DNA of 11,439 bases from Thiobacillus sp. UBA2597 (GCA_002339725.1 DDKN01000117.1:3713-15151), one strand, 5' to 3'. Numbered from the stretch's first letter, positions 1 through 5,945 are shown. A program made the numbers and translations. Notes: generated by a model from the sequence alone, not told the origin.

Positions 1-2
1 CG

Positions 3-1736
3 GTGAGGGATTACGGCTCGGAACCGCTGTTTTCCCTGCCTGCCGGCGCGCTGATGTTCATCACGGGATCGCAGCTGACGGCCCTGATCTTGTTTTCCCT
101 GCTCGACATTCGCGCCGCTTTCGACCGCAAGCCGGTCATCATGAACCTTCCCGAAGAACTTCCCGAAGAAGAGGCCGAGCCGGAGAGAGAACTCAAGCCG
201 GTTTCCCCGCCGGCGCCCCAGGCCACGCTCGCCACCCGCGACACGCTGGCCCTGCAGCCCAGGCTCACCTTCGACGACCTGGCCGGCATGGAGGAGTTGA
301 AGGACAAGCTGCACCACGCCGCCCTGGAGTGGAAGAACGGCGGCCGGATGAACGGCAAGAACGGCATTTTCCTGTACGGCGAGCCGGGCACGGGCAAGAC
401 CGCCTTCGCCGAAGCCCTGGCCGGCGAACTCAAGCTGCGGATCATGAAGGTCAACATCGGCAGCATGGCCTCGCGCTGGATCAACCAGACCACCGAGCAG
501 TTTCAGGACATCATCGACTCGGCCCTGCGTCAGGCGCCGTGCGTGCTGTTCCTGGACGAGGTGGAGGCCGTCCTTCCGGATCGCAGCCGCATCGAGCGGG
601 GCGACTCCGAGGAGGCCAAGGTGGTGGCCTCCTTCCTGTCTTCCGTCGACAAGCTGCGTTATGGCCGGGTGCTGCTGATCGCGGCGACCAATTACAAGGA
701 TCGCGTGGACGAGGCATCCATCCGCACGGGCCGCTTCGACTTCCGCATCGAGGTGGCGCTACCCGACTTCGAGGCGCGCAAAGGCCTGATCCTGCGTGCG
801 CTCAAGGAGACGGGCAAGACCGTCGAGCCGGCGGTGCTGGATCGGCTGTCCCGGCGCTGGGCCGGCTTCAACGTGCCGCGCGTTCAGGAGGCCACCCTCC
901 GGGCGGCGCGTTTCGCCGCGACGAACACCGTGGAGATGCGCGACTTCATGCGGGGGCTGCGCGACGTGCAGGGCAACAAAACGGGGGTGCCGGAATCCGC
1001 CCCGGGGCTGGCCGACCTCTATTTCGATGACGGGCTGAAGGAACGCCTGTCCAATCTGGCGGCGACCTTTACCCGCTCGGACGAGATCGAGGCGCTTGGC
1101 GGCAATACCGAGAAACGGAATGTGATCTTCTACGGCCCGCCCGGCACCGGCAAGACCACCATGGCCCAGGCGCTGGCCAAGGAGGCGGGCTGGACCTTCA
1201 TTGCCACCAGCGGCAAGGAGATCGCCATGGATGCCAACAGGCTCGTCGAGATCCGCCGCAAGGCTTCGGACCTGAGGCCGGCCATCGTCTTCATCGACGA
1301 GGCGGACGACATCCTGGGCGACCGCAATTACTCCGGCATGAAGCTGCACACCAACGACCTGCTGCGCATCATCGACGGCGCGGGCGAGCCGCTGCCTGAC
1401 GTGGTGTGGATACTGGCGACCAACAACATCGACGGTCTGGACGAGGCGGTGACGCGCCGCTTCCCGACCAAGATCGAGCTGCCGGCGCCGAGCCTCGCCA
1501 CCCTGACCCGGCTGGTGCGCGATTGGGCCGCCAGGCGCCCGGAGATGATCCCCGGCGGGGTGGATGCCTGGTCGCAAGAGGTGGCCGCCGCCCTCGAAGG
1601 GCTGACGCCTTCCGTGGTCAGGGGCATCCTCGATTCGGCCCTGAACACCGAGGCGGCTGACAGCGTGCTGCGCGGCGAGCCCATGCGCATCACCCTCGAG
1701 GAGGTGTTGCAGGCCAGAAGGGAGATGCGCGTCTAG
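3..1736 (+). CDS. Tandem two-domain AAA+ ATPase, possibly 5'-truncated by the window edge
   Basis: Two AAA+ modules lie in one chain, in the p97/VAT/PAN-like class that uses ATP to remodel or unfold proteins. Module 1 has Walker A GEPGTGKT (about 126-133), Walker B with D185-E186, a sensor-1 region containing AATN and candidate arginine fingers R241/R244. Module 2 has Walker A GPPGTGKT (about 378-385), Walker B with D432-E433, LATNN and R485/R486. Both active sites therefore look intact. A hydrophobic stretch at about 13-35 followed by an acidic Glu-rich linker (about 50-62) could be a membrane anchor. No protease motif such as HEXXH is visible, so it is not FtsH. The GTG at position 3 is only the first possible codon. 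The real start may lie upstream of the window, which is why the N-terminus is uncertain. Substrate and partners cannot be told from sequence. The AAA+ call is firm; the biological role is unknown. Confidence 0.9.
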   Translation: MRDYGSEPLFSLPAGALMFITGSQLTALILFSLLDIRAAFDRKPVIMNLPEELPEEEAEPERELKPVSPPAPQATLATRDTLALQPRLTFDDLAGMEELKDKLHHAALEWKNGGRMNGKNGIFLYGEPGTGKTAFAEALAGELKLRIMKVNIGSMASRWINQTTEQFQDIIDSALRQAPCVLFLDEVEAVLPDRSRIERGDSEEAKVVASFLSSVDKLRYGRVLLIAATNYKDRVDEASIRTGRFDFRIEVALPDFEARKGLILRALKETGKTVEPAVLDRLSRRWAGFNVPRVQEATLRAARFAATNTVEMRDFMRGLRDVQGNKTGVPESAPGLADLYFDDGLKERLSNLAATFTRSDEIEALGGNTEKRNVIFYGPPGTGKTTMAQALAKEAGWTFIATSGKEIAMDANRLVEIRRKASDLRPAIVFIDEADDILGDRNYSGMKLHTNDLLRIIDGAGEPLPDVVWILATNNIDGLDEAVTRRFPTKIELPAPSLATLTRLVRDWAARRPEMIPGGVDAWSQEVAAALEGLTPSVVRGILDSALNTEAADSVLRGEPMRITLEEVLQARREMRV

Positions 1737-1836
1737 GTGGTGGGCGCCGGCAGGTGATGCCAAGCTTGTGATTGCCCGTCTGCCTGCGCGCCATTGCTAC
1801 TCTGCCGGCATCGCTAACACCATGCAGGAGGTCATG

Positions 1837-2157
1837 ATGTCGCTGTTGAGGAAGTTGTTCGACTGGCTGGTTTTTTCTGAAGACGACGACACAGGCTCAA
1901 CGGGTTCCGACACGGGCTGCGACAGCAGCGTGATCAATCCGGCCACCGGCCTGCCCATGACCTGCGGCATCGGCAGCCTCGACCTGGCGGGCAATCCCTA
2001 CGGCTGCGACGACAGTTGGCATCATGCGGCCGGCAGCGATGACTGGAGCGGTTCCAGTTTCAGCAACGACAGCTGGACCAGCTCGAGTTTGAACGACGAC
2101 TGGACCAGCTCGGTTTTCAGCGACGACGACTGGAGCAGTTCGAGTTGGGATGATTAG
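1837..2157 (+). CDS. Small acidic protein with amphipathic N-terminus and Asp/Trp/Ser repeats
   Basis: I do not recognise a characterised family. The start is chosen at 1837 because GGAGG (1827-1831) sits 5 nt upstream; an in-frame ATG at 1834 is too close and one at 1768 has no ribosome site. The 106-residue product begins with an amphipathic segment (about 1-13, MSLLRKLFDWLVF). An acidic Asp/Thr/Ser linker follows. The core (about 30-57) contains NPATGLPM and GNPYG with Cys at 28, 43 and 57. The C-terminal 39 residues form four units of 9-10 residues with consensus D-D-W-[S/T]-S-S-x-[F/L/W], Trp recurring at 70, 80, 89 and 99. From memory, NPATGLPM...GNPYG recurs in small hypothetical proteins, but I cannot verify this. 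It lies about 100 bp after the AAA+ ATPase gene, so co-transcription is possible. There is no signal peptide. Membrane-surface binding by the N-terminal helix is inference. Confidence 0.72.
   Translation: MSLLRKLFDWLVFSEDDDTGSTGSDTGCDSSVINPATGLPMTCGIGSLDLAGNPYGCDDSWHHAAGSDDWSGSSFSNDSWTSSSLNDDWTSSVFSDDDWSSSSWDD
2038..2154 (+). repeat. In-frame tandem repeat coding four DDW[S/T]SS units
   Basis: Four consecutive units of 10, 9, 10 and 10 codons, each starting Asp-(Asp/Ser)-Trp and continuing with Ser/Thr-rich residues, make up the 3' end of the small acidic gene. At DNA level the second and third units share a CTGGACCAGCTCG stretch, which suggests recent duplication. The others have diverged at synonymous and coding sites. 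Confidence 0.7.
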
Positions 2158-2171
2158 CGGTAGAATGCGGC

Positions 2172-2184
2172 TGGCGGTTCGCCA
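2172..2184 (+). repeat. Short hairpin just after the acidic gene
   Basis: TGGCG (2172-2176) and CGCCA (2180-2184) pair perfectly around a 3-nt loop, 14 nt after the stop codon. No T-run follows, so it is not a terminator by itself. It could protect the 3' end of the message together with the terminator downstream. Confidence 0.4.
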
Positions 2185-2199
2185 AGTCAGCTGCAGTGC

Positions 2200-2230
2200 C
2201 ACGCCGTGATCCGCCTTGGCGTGCTTTTTT
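2200..2230 (+). terminator. Intrinsic terminator after the acidic repeat gene
   Basis: CACGCC (2200-2205) pairs with GGCGTG (2218-2223) and is followed by a run of six T (2225-2230). The 6-bp stem with a 12-nt loop is modest, but the T-run and the position 43 nt after the stop codon support the call. It separates the acidic gene from the next one. Confidence 0.65.
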
Positions 2231-2280
2231 CTGGAGCCCTGGTTACAGGGTAATCACGTTCATTTTCCATGGAGAAAAGC

Positions 2281-2505
2281 ATGCACAAGCCATTCATCTA
2301 TACCGTCCGCACCCGTGCCGGGCTCATCTTCCATCTTGAAGCAGCCAGTCTCAGCGAAGCCGAAAGCAGGGCAAGGAGCCCGGTGATCGGCCAAGTCATC
2401 TCACGCATGATTGTCGAAGCCGTGTCTCAGATCGAAGCCATTGAGCCGCACCGCGGGCCTGCCCACAACAAGCTGGTGTTCGAAGATCAGTTCTTCCAGA
2501 AATGA
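2281..2505 (+). CDS. Small hypothetical protein, 74 residues
   Basis: I do not recognise this protein. The start at 2281 (MHKPFIYTVRTRAG) is preferred over the ATG at 2269 because GGAG (2271-2274) is 6 nt upstream, whereas 2269 has no ribosome site. The product is soluble by inspection, with no signal peptide or membrane segment. It begins with alternating polar and hydrophobic residues typical of a beta-strand pair (about 4-20), then an Ala/Glu/Ser-rich helix (about 21-32), then a second helix rich in Ile/Val/Glu (about 36-55), and ends FEDQFFQK. Intrinsic terminators lie on both sides (2200-2230 and 2514-2543), so it is probably transcribed alone from a promoter in the roughly 50 bp before it. 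No catalytic motif or cysteine is present. Confidence 0.7.
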   Translation: MHKPFIYTVRTRAGLIFHLEAASLSEAESRARSPVIGQVISRMIVEAVSQIEAIEPHRGPAHNKLVFEDQFFQK

Positions 2506-2513
2506 CATTGTCT

Positions 2514-2543
2514 GGCCGGGCGCTGCCCCGGCCTTTTTGTTTT
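2514..2543 (+). terminator. Intrinsic terminator after the 74-residue gene
   Basis: GGCCGGG (2514-2520) pairs perfectly with CCCGGCC (2527-2533) around a 6-nt loop, followed by TTTTTGTTTT. It begins 8 nt after the TGA stop. This is a strong GC-rich stem plus T-run acting on the plus strand only. Confidence 0.88.
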
Positions 2544-2986
2544 CCCGGGTTGTCTTCAGGGCCGGCGGATGCGTTGCGGCCGCCAGTCGGCCAGCGGTCC
2601 ACCGCAGCGCACGCGCTCGATGACTGGCCGGCTGCCAGCACTGAGAGGTGTGGCATGGGGCGTGTCGTGTCCGGTTTTGGGCTGTTGTGACGCGCCTGGC
2701 TTTTGCCGTGGCCTTTGCGGGATGTTTGAGTGCCGCGCCATTGCGGCTTCATGGTGGGCTCGGCGGTGGTCTGAACCGGTGCCTGTTCAGCTTCGGGCTG
2801 GCCAGTCAGGTCGCTGCAAGCCACCCGGGCCATTGCTGCCGTGGCGGCAAACCCGCCGGCTTGGTCGATGGATGCCCTGGTCGATGGCGGGCCCCAAGGC
2901 CAGAGCTGACGGCGCACAAGCCGGGGGTGGCATGGCCCGGGGCCGTTTCCCTTTTAGATGACGTTTCCTTCAATGGTTGATGGGGG
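2544..2986. other. 443-bp stretch without a convincing gene
   Basis: Several open frames cross this stretch on both strands, but none has a ribosome site, a plausible start and protein-like composition together. The minus strand is A+C rich relative to the plus strand, and a minus frame reads as a Gln/Thr/Lys/Pro-rich low-complexity peptide, so a decayed gene is possible. A short direct repeat (TGGTCGATGG at about 2861 and 2877, 16 bp apart) is present. It lies between the plus-strand terminator at 2514-2543 and the 3' end of the minus-strand exported-protein gene. I see no clear intrinsic terminator for that minus gene here. Confidence 0.5.
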
Positions 2987-3526
2987 TTAAAACTTGCTGC
3001 CCTGTTCCTGCCTGCGCTGCTGTTCCGCCGCCGCACTGCGCGTCTTGAACGCCTTGTCCAGCGTATTGGTGATGTAAACCACCTCCATGCTGAAGGACAA
3101 ATGCGGGGCGTTGATCTCGGCAATGCTGTTGCCAGAGGTGAACCGGACATATTTATCGCCCACGTAGGGGATCACTCGCTTCTGCACGCGGTATTTCCTG
3201 CTCATGAAACCCAGCACTTCATCGAACTTGTGCTTGCTCATGGTCATGACCACGCCTTCCAGCCGGTTGCTGGGGGTGAAGATGAACAGGATGTTCTCCA
3301 GGCCCTCGATATTCAGCCCCCTGCCATCGCCGGCCAGCATCGGGCCATCCGAATAGGCGTTGATGCCCTTGTCGGTGAGCGGTGTCTGGCTGCCGACCAT
3401 GGCCTTGACCTGGTCCAGGGTGGCGACGCCGAGTTCCAGGCCCAGCGGCGCGACGTTGCCGGCCTTGACATGGGCGGTGATGGACATGGCGACCATGGCA
3501 ACGAGAGCGGTAATCAGTTTTTTCAT
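2987..3526 (-). CDS. Small exported (periplasmic) protein of unknown function
   Basis: The 179-residue product starts with a clear Sec signal peptide: two lysines (MKKL), a hydrophobic core rich in Ala/Val/Met, and a likely cleavage after VKA at about residue 22. The start at 3526 is preferred over 3541 because AAGGAA lies about 6 nt upstream and the lysines then directly follow Met. The mature part opens with PLGLELGVATLDQVKAMVG, a beta-turn-helix pattern seen in several small envelope proteins of BamE-like or DUF type. It then has alternating strands, including LFIFTPSNRLEGVVM and INAPHLSFSMEVVYI, and ends in a charged Ala/Gln/Arg/Glu helix (about 156-179). There is no lipobox cysteine, so it is probably a soluble periplasmic protein. 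It is transcribed divergently from the next gene across a hairpin-rich intergenic region. The fold comparison is only by eye; function is unknown. Confidence 0.82.
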   Translation of the reverse strand: MKKLITALVAMVAMSITAHVKAGNVAPLGLELGVATLDQVKAMVGSQTPLTDKGINAYSDGPMLAGDGRGLNIEGLENILFIFTPSNRLEGVVMTMSKHKFDEVLGFMSRKYRVQKRVIPYVGDKYVRFTSGNSIAEINAPHLSFSMEVVYITNTLDKAFKTRSAAAEQQRRQEQGSKF

Positions 3527-3554
3527 GTGTGTTTCCTTCATGTGTGGTTGATGA

Positions 3555-3574
3555 CGGGGCGCATTCTAGCCCCG
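3555..3574. repeat. Inverted repeat close to the minus-strand gene start
   Basis: CGGGGC (3555-3560) and GCCCCG (3569-3574) are perfect complements around an 8-bp centre, about 29 bp upstream of the minus-strand start. A location in the 5' leader or promoter of that gene would fit an operator or a leader hairpin. It lacks a T-run. Confidence 0.5.
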
Positions 3575-3586
3575 AATCGCGGCGTG

Positions 3587-3643
3587 GCTTGTCGGAACAA
3601 GCTTGCGATTGGTGGTTGGCGATCCAGCCGGATCGCAAGCTTG
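3587..3643. repeat. Two overlapping, mutually exclusive inverted repeats
   Basis: A 12-bp perfect arm pair, CAAGCTTGCGAT (3598-3609) and ATCGCAAGCTTG (3632-3643), encloses a second stem GGTTGG (3614-3619) with CCAGCC (3624-3629) around a CGAT loop; that inner stem has one T-G pair. Overlapping the left arm is GCTTGT (3587-3592) with ACAAGC (3597-3602) around CGGA. The large and small hairpins share bases 3598-3602 and cannot form together. The block sits midway between two divergent genes. It could be a REP-like dispersed repeat, an attenuator-like switch or a protein-binding site. Confidence 0.65.
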
Positions 3644-3673
3644 CCGTTGTCCACGTGGCGCGCTCCCGCCTTA

Positions 3674-3705
3674 CCTTGCCGCTGACTGGCCATGGCCGGG
3701 CAAGG
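3674..3705. repeat. Inverted repeat enclosing a 10-bp palindrome
   Basis: CCTTGCC (3674-3680) is complementary to GGCAAGG (3699-3705). Between them lies the palindrome GGCCATGGCC (3688-3697). A further small hairpin, GGCG (3704-3707) with CGCC (3712-3715), follows at once. No T-run follows. These add to the hairpin-dense character of the divergent intergenic region 3527-3840. Confidence 0.5.
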
Positions 3706-3840
3706 CGATTTCGCCGGTTTGCTGAAAACGGCAGGACTGCCTCTTGCGGGAAACGCAAAGTATGAGAGGCTGTTGCTGAGTGCCAACTTGATAAAAGAGC
3801 AGCGAGAACGCGAAAAACAAATCGACCAGGAGAGCAACTC

Positions 3841-4053
3841 ATGAAAGCGATCAACCGCAAAGAACTGGCGGCGGAATGGCGACGCCTGAATCCGAGATTC
3901 CCGGCCAAGACCGATGATATGTGGGGGCATTTGAAAAGCGCCGGCCGGGAGGCCCTGGTGGGTTATTGGTCCCCCTTGCGGCTGGCCGGCTGGCTGATCA
4001 GCCGGCTGGCGTATAACGCGATCTGCGTCTTGAGGGGCAAATACCATGATTGA
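3841..4053 (+). CDS. Small basic hypothetical protein, 70 residues
   Basis: I do not recognise a family. AGGAGA (3828-3833) lies 7 nt before the ATG, a good ribosome site. The N-terminal half is charged and helical (KAINRKELAAEWRRLNPRF, then KTDDMWGHLKSAGREALVGYW). The C-terminal part (about 44-66) alternates hydrophobic and aromatic residues with a few arginines and could be a membrane-associated amphipathic helix. A true transmembrane span is doubtful because arginines interrupt it. The last 8 bases overlap the start of the next gene, so the two are probably translationally coupled. The upstream region is hairpin-rich and I found no convincing sigma-70 promoter. Confidence 0.68.
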   Translation: MKAINRKELAAEWRRLNPRFPAKTDDMWGHLKSAGREALVGYWSPLRLAGWLISRLAYNAICVLRGKYHD

Positions 4054-4351
4054 TGACACTTCATCCCCGATGACATGGGGCGCGGCTGCCACCGCGCTGG
4101 GCATGCTTGGCTTTGCGACCTGGATGGCCACGCAGGATAGAAATCCCGTCGAGCGGCGCGCCTTGCGTATTGGCGCGGCAGCGGGCGTGTTGGGTATTGT
4201 CCTGGTATTCGTCGGCGTGTGGGTGTTGTACACCCATGTCAGCGAGACGGCAGGCCTGTTCATGATCCTGCCCTGCCTGCCTGATTGTCGCGGTTCGAAG
4301 GGGCAACGTGCCGATAGCGCAAAGCCAAAAATTTGCCCGGCCATTGCTTAG
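4046..4351 (+). CDS. Small membrane protein with two hydrophobic segments, 101 residues
   Basis: The ATG at 4046 lies within the end of the preceding gene (8-nt overlap) with AGGGG about 8 nt upstream, indicating coupled translation. Two membrane segments are visible: about 11-28 (WGAAATALGMLGFATWMA) and about 43-63 (rich in Gly/Val/Leu, ending WVLYTH). The loop between them contains RNPVERRALR, so by the positive-inside rule the loop probably faces the cytoplasm. The C-terminal 30 residues look different in style (CLPDCRGSKGQR and a closing ICPAIA with three cysteines). They could be read-through into non-conserved sequence or a real tail. I recognise no family. The pair with the upstream 70-residue gene may form a small membrane complex; that is inference. 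Confidence 0.65.
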   Translation: MIDDTSSPMTWGAAATALGMLGFATWMATQDRNPVERRALRIGAAAGVLGIVLVFVGVWVLYTHVSETAGLFMILPCLPDCRGSKGQRADSAKPKICPAIA

Positions 4352-4426
4352 TAATTTTGTCGGGTATGGCGTGTCGCGGCAAGCCGGCCCGTGCCTGATA
4401 TCGCCTACTGCCACAAGGCATTCCAG

Positions 4427-4460
4427 GGTTCACACGGTTGTCATGGCAAATGCCTATAGT
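4427..4460 (+). promoter_or_regulatory. Candidate Pho-box-like promoter of the PhoX-family gene
   Basis: TTGTCAT (4438-4444) matches the CTGTCAT half-site of PhoB boxes at six of seven positions. It is followed, exactly 11 nt after TTGTCA, by TATAGT (4455-4460). As I recall, the E. coli phoA promoter has TTGTCA, 11 nt, then TATAGT, with the Pho box replacing a normal -35. The upstream half-site expected at 4427-4433 is weak (GGTTCAC; only TCA matches). A normal sigma-70 -35 at 16-18 nt spacing is not visible, which fits an activator-dependent promoter. Not proven; a matrix scan against betaproteobacterial Pho boxes would decide. Confidence 0.45.
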
Positions 4461-4465
4461 GCGGC

Positions 4466-4487
4466 GCGTGGCTCGCGCGAGCCACGC
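4466..4487 (+). repeat. Perfect 22-bp palindrome in the leader of the PhoX-family gene
   Basis: GCGTGGCTCG at 4466-4475, a central CG, and CGAGCCACGC at 4478-4487 read identically on both strands. The repeat begins 6 bp after the proposed -10 (4455-4460), about where transcription would start, and ends 25 bp before the ribosome site. It could form a 5'-terminal mRNA hairpin or bind a dimeric regulator. Confidence 0.7.
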
Positions 4488-4524
4488 CGAAGCCAAGCGC
4501 CATTCAACCCTCAGGAGTATGTTT

Positions 4525-5910
4525 ATGAAGAAACTGATTCTTGCCGCAGTCATCGGCGCCATGTTCGCCACGGCGGCCCATGCCGATCACAACAAGAAGA
4601 AATATGTGGTCGACGGCCCCATGGCGTTCAACCCCATCGCCGGTTCCGCCTACGGTCTGGAAAACGCCCCCGACCTCGACAGCACGCCCTGGGTCATCCC
4701 CGAGGGCTTTGTCCAGGCCATCATCTCCGACGAGCGCAACCTGGACATCTATGTCGAGAACGACTGGCCCGACATGAACACCGTCAATGAGACCGGCAAG
4801 CACGCCGGCCGTTACCTCTACCGCACGCATGAAGTGCGTGGCGGCGCCATCGGCAACGACGGCAATTCGCGCCGTATCGATGGTGGCAGCGGCGGCGCAG
4901 TGTCCGTGGTCGATCTCAAGACCGGCGTGTCCAAGGAAGTGGTCGGCCGCGCCGACTGGGAGGCCCTGGACGGCCTGGTCTGGACCCCCTGGCATACCCT
5001 GCTGTTTGCCGAGGAGGTGATCACCGCCGCCCGGCCGGACCCGGACTTTCCCCAGGCCCGGAGTGGCCTGGTCTACGAGCTCAAGCTCGACCGGCACAAC
5101 CCGATGGTGGCTGAGAGTGTGACCGTGCGCCCCATGCTGGGTTCGCTTGCGCATGAAGGCATCGAGATCGACGCCGAAGGCAATGTCTATGTCATCGACG
5201 AAGAGCGCAACGGTTCCATCTACAAGTTCGTGCCGGACACCTACGGTGACCTCTCCCGTGGCCAGCTCTACGCCCTGCGCGTGCTGAATGGCGCCAAGAC
5301 CGGCGCGGCCGAATGGGTCCCGCTCGACATGAACCAGGCTCAGATCAACGCCCGCGTTGCCGCGGCGGCGGTTGGCGCCACCCGCTACTGCCGGCCGGAG
5401 GACATCGAGCGCATCGCCCAGACCCTGTATGTCGCCTTGACCTGCGAGGATGTCGACAACCCCACCAACACCAGCGGTCGTAATGCCGCCGGTTACAGCG
5501 TGGGCGCCGTGCTGGCGGTCGAGTTGGGCGAGCAGCCGGCTGCCAAGTTCGTGGTTGCCCCGGGCAAGAATGTTCCGCTCGAAGTGCTGCCGAGCACCAC
5601 CAGGCCCGGCGTGACCGGTTTCGCCAAGGTCGACAACCTGGCCAACGGTCCCGACGGCAAGCTGTGGATGGTGGAAGACAACGACTTCAGCGACATCTGG
5701 GTATATGACCCGCGTTCGGAGGATGCCAACGGCGACGGCTACAAGGACGGCGTCTATCTGTTCGCCTCGCTCAAGGACAAGCCGGCCGAGGGTAGCGGCA
5801 TCTACTTCGGCAAGGATCCGCACACTTTGTTCGTCAACGTGCAGCACTCCGGCACCGGCAACGACAAGACCATGGTCATTACCAAGCAAAAAGAGGACAA
5901 GCGCCGCTAA
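4525..5910 (+). CDS. Exported PhoX-family (DUF839) protein, putative alkaline phosphatase
   Basis: The start at 4525 is chosen because AGGAG (4513-4517) lies 7 nt upstream and a signal peptide follows at once: MKKLILAAVIGAMFATAAHA, cleavage after about residue 20. The 461-residue product shows the beta-propeller motifs of DUF839/PhoX proteins: H210-E211-G212 in SLAHEGIEIDAEGNVYVIDE, then C289-R-P-E-D (289-293), then NGPDGKLWMVEDND (374-387). In known PhoX enzymes, acidic residues of such motifs bind calcium and iron and the enzyme releases phosphate from organic esters. A loop DANGDGYKD (400-408) has the DxNxDxxxD spacing of a calcium site. Unlike well-studied Tat-exported PhoX, the signal lacks twin arginines, so Sec export to the periplasm is likely. 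It is a monocistronic unit with its own terminator and a Pho-box-like upstream element. Family assignment is good; the phosphatase activity is inferred, since many DUF839 members are uncharacterised. Confidence 0.85.
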   Translation: MKKLILAAVIGAMFATAAHADHNKKKYVVDGPMAFNPIAGSAYGLENAPDLDSTPWVIPEGFVQAIISDERNLDIYVENDWPDMNTVNETGKHAGRYLYRTHEVRGGAIGNDGNSRRIDGGSGGAVSVVDLKTGVSKEVVGRADWEALDGLVWTPWHTLLFAEEVITAARPDPDFPQARSGLVYELKLDRHNPMVAESVTVRPMLGSLAHEGIEIDAEGNVYVIDEERNGSIYKFVPDTYGDLSRGQLYALRVLNGAKTGAAEWVPLDMNQAQINARVAAAAVGATRYCRPEDIERIAQTLYVALTCEDVDNPTNTSGRNAAGYSVGAVLAVELGEQPAAKFVVAPGKNVPLEVLPSTTRPGVTGFAKVDNLANGPDGKLWMVEDNDFSDIWVYDPRSEDANGDGYKDGVYLFASLKDKPAEGSGIYFGKDPHTLFVNVQHSGTGNDKTMVITKQKEDKRR

Positions 5911-5918
5911 GCGACGCC

Positions 5919-5938
5919 GGCCGGCTGTCCAGCCGGCC
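5919..5938 (+). repeat. Strong hairpin directly after the PhoX-family gene
   Basis: GGCCGGCTG (5919-5927) and CAGCCGGCC (5930-5938) are perfect complements separated by 2 nt, 8 nt after the stop codon. Only a weak T-containing tract (CTTGTTT) follows, so it is more likely an mRNA 3'-end stabilising stem working with the next terminator. Confidence 0.6.
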
Positions 5939-5945
5939 CTTGTTT

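Noticed and set aside
2243..2254. Similarity of TTACAGGGTAAT to the end of the I-SceI recognition site
   Set aside because: Only about 10 terminal bases match and there is no other sign of a homing element; chance.
2396..2917. Minus-strand open frame of 173 codons
   Set aside because: It runs antisense through the terminator and the 74-residue gene, lacks a ribosome site and has low-complexity content.
2648..2980. Plus-strand open frame with a signal-peptide-like beginning (VTRLAFAVAFAGCLSAA)
   Set aside because: No ribosome site, Cys/Gly/Arg-rich continuation without protein-like pattern, and overlap with other equally open frames; treated as chance in GC-rich DNA.
3773..3795. Possible sigma-70 promoter (TTGCTG and GATAAA) before the 70-residue gene
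   Set aside because: The spacing is only 11 bp and the -10 match is poor, with no activator site to explain it.
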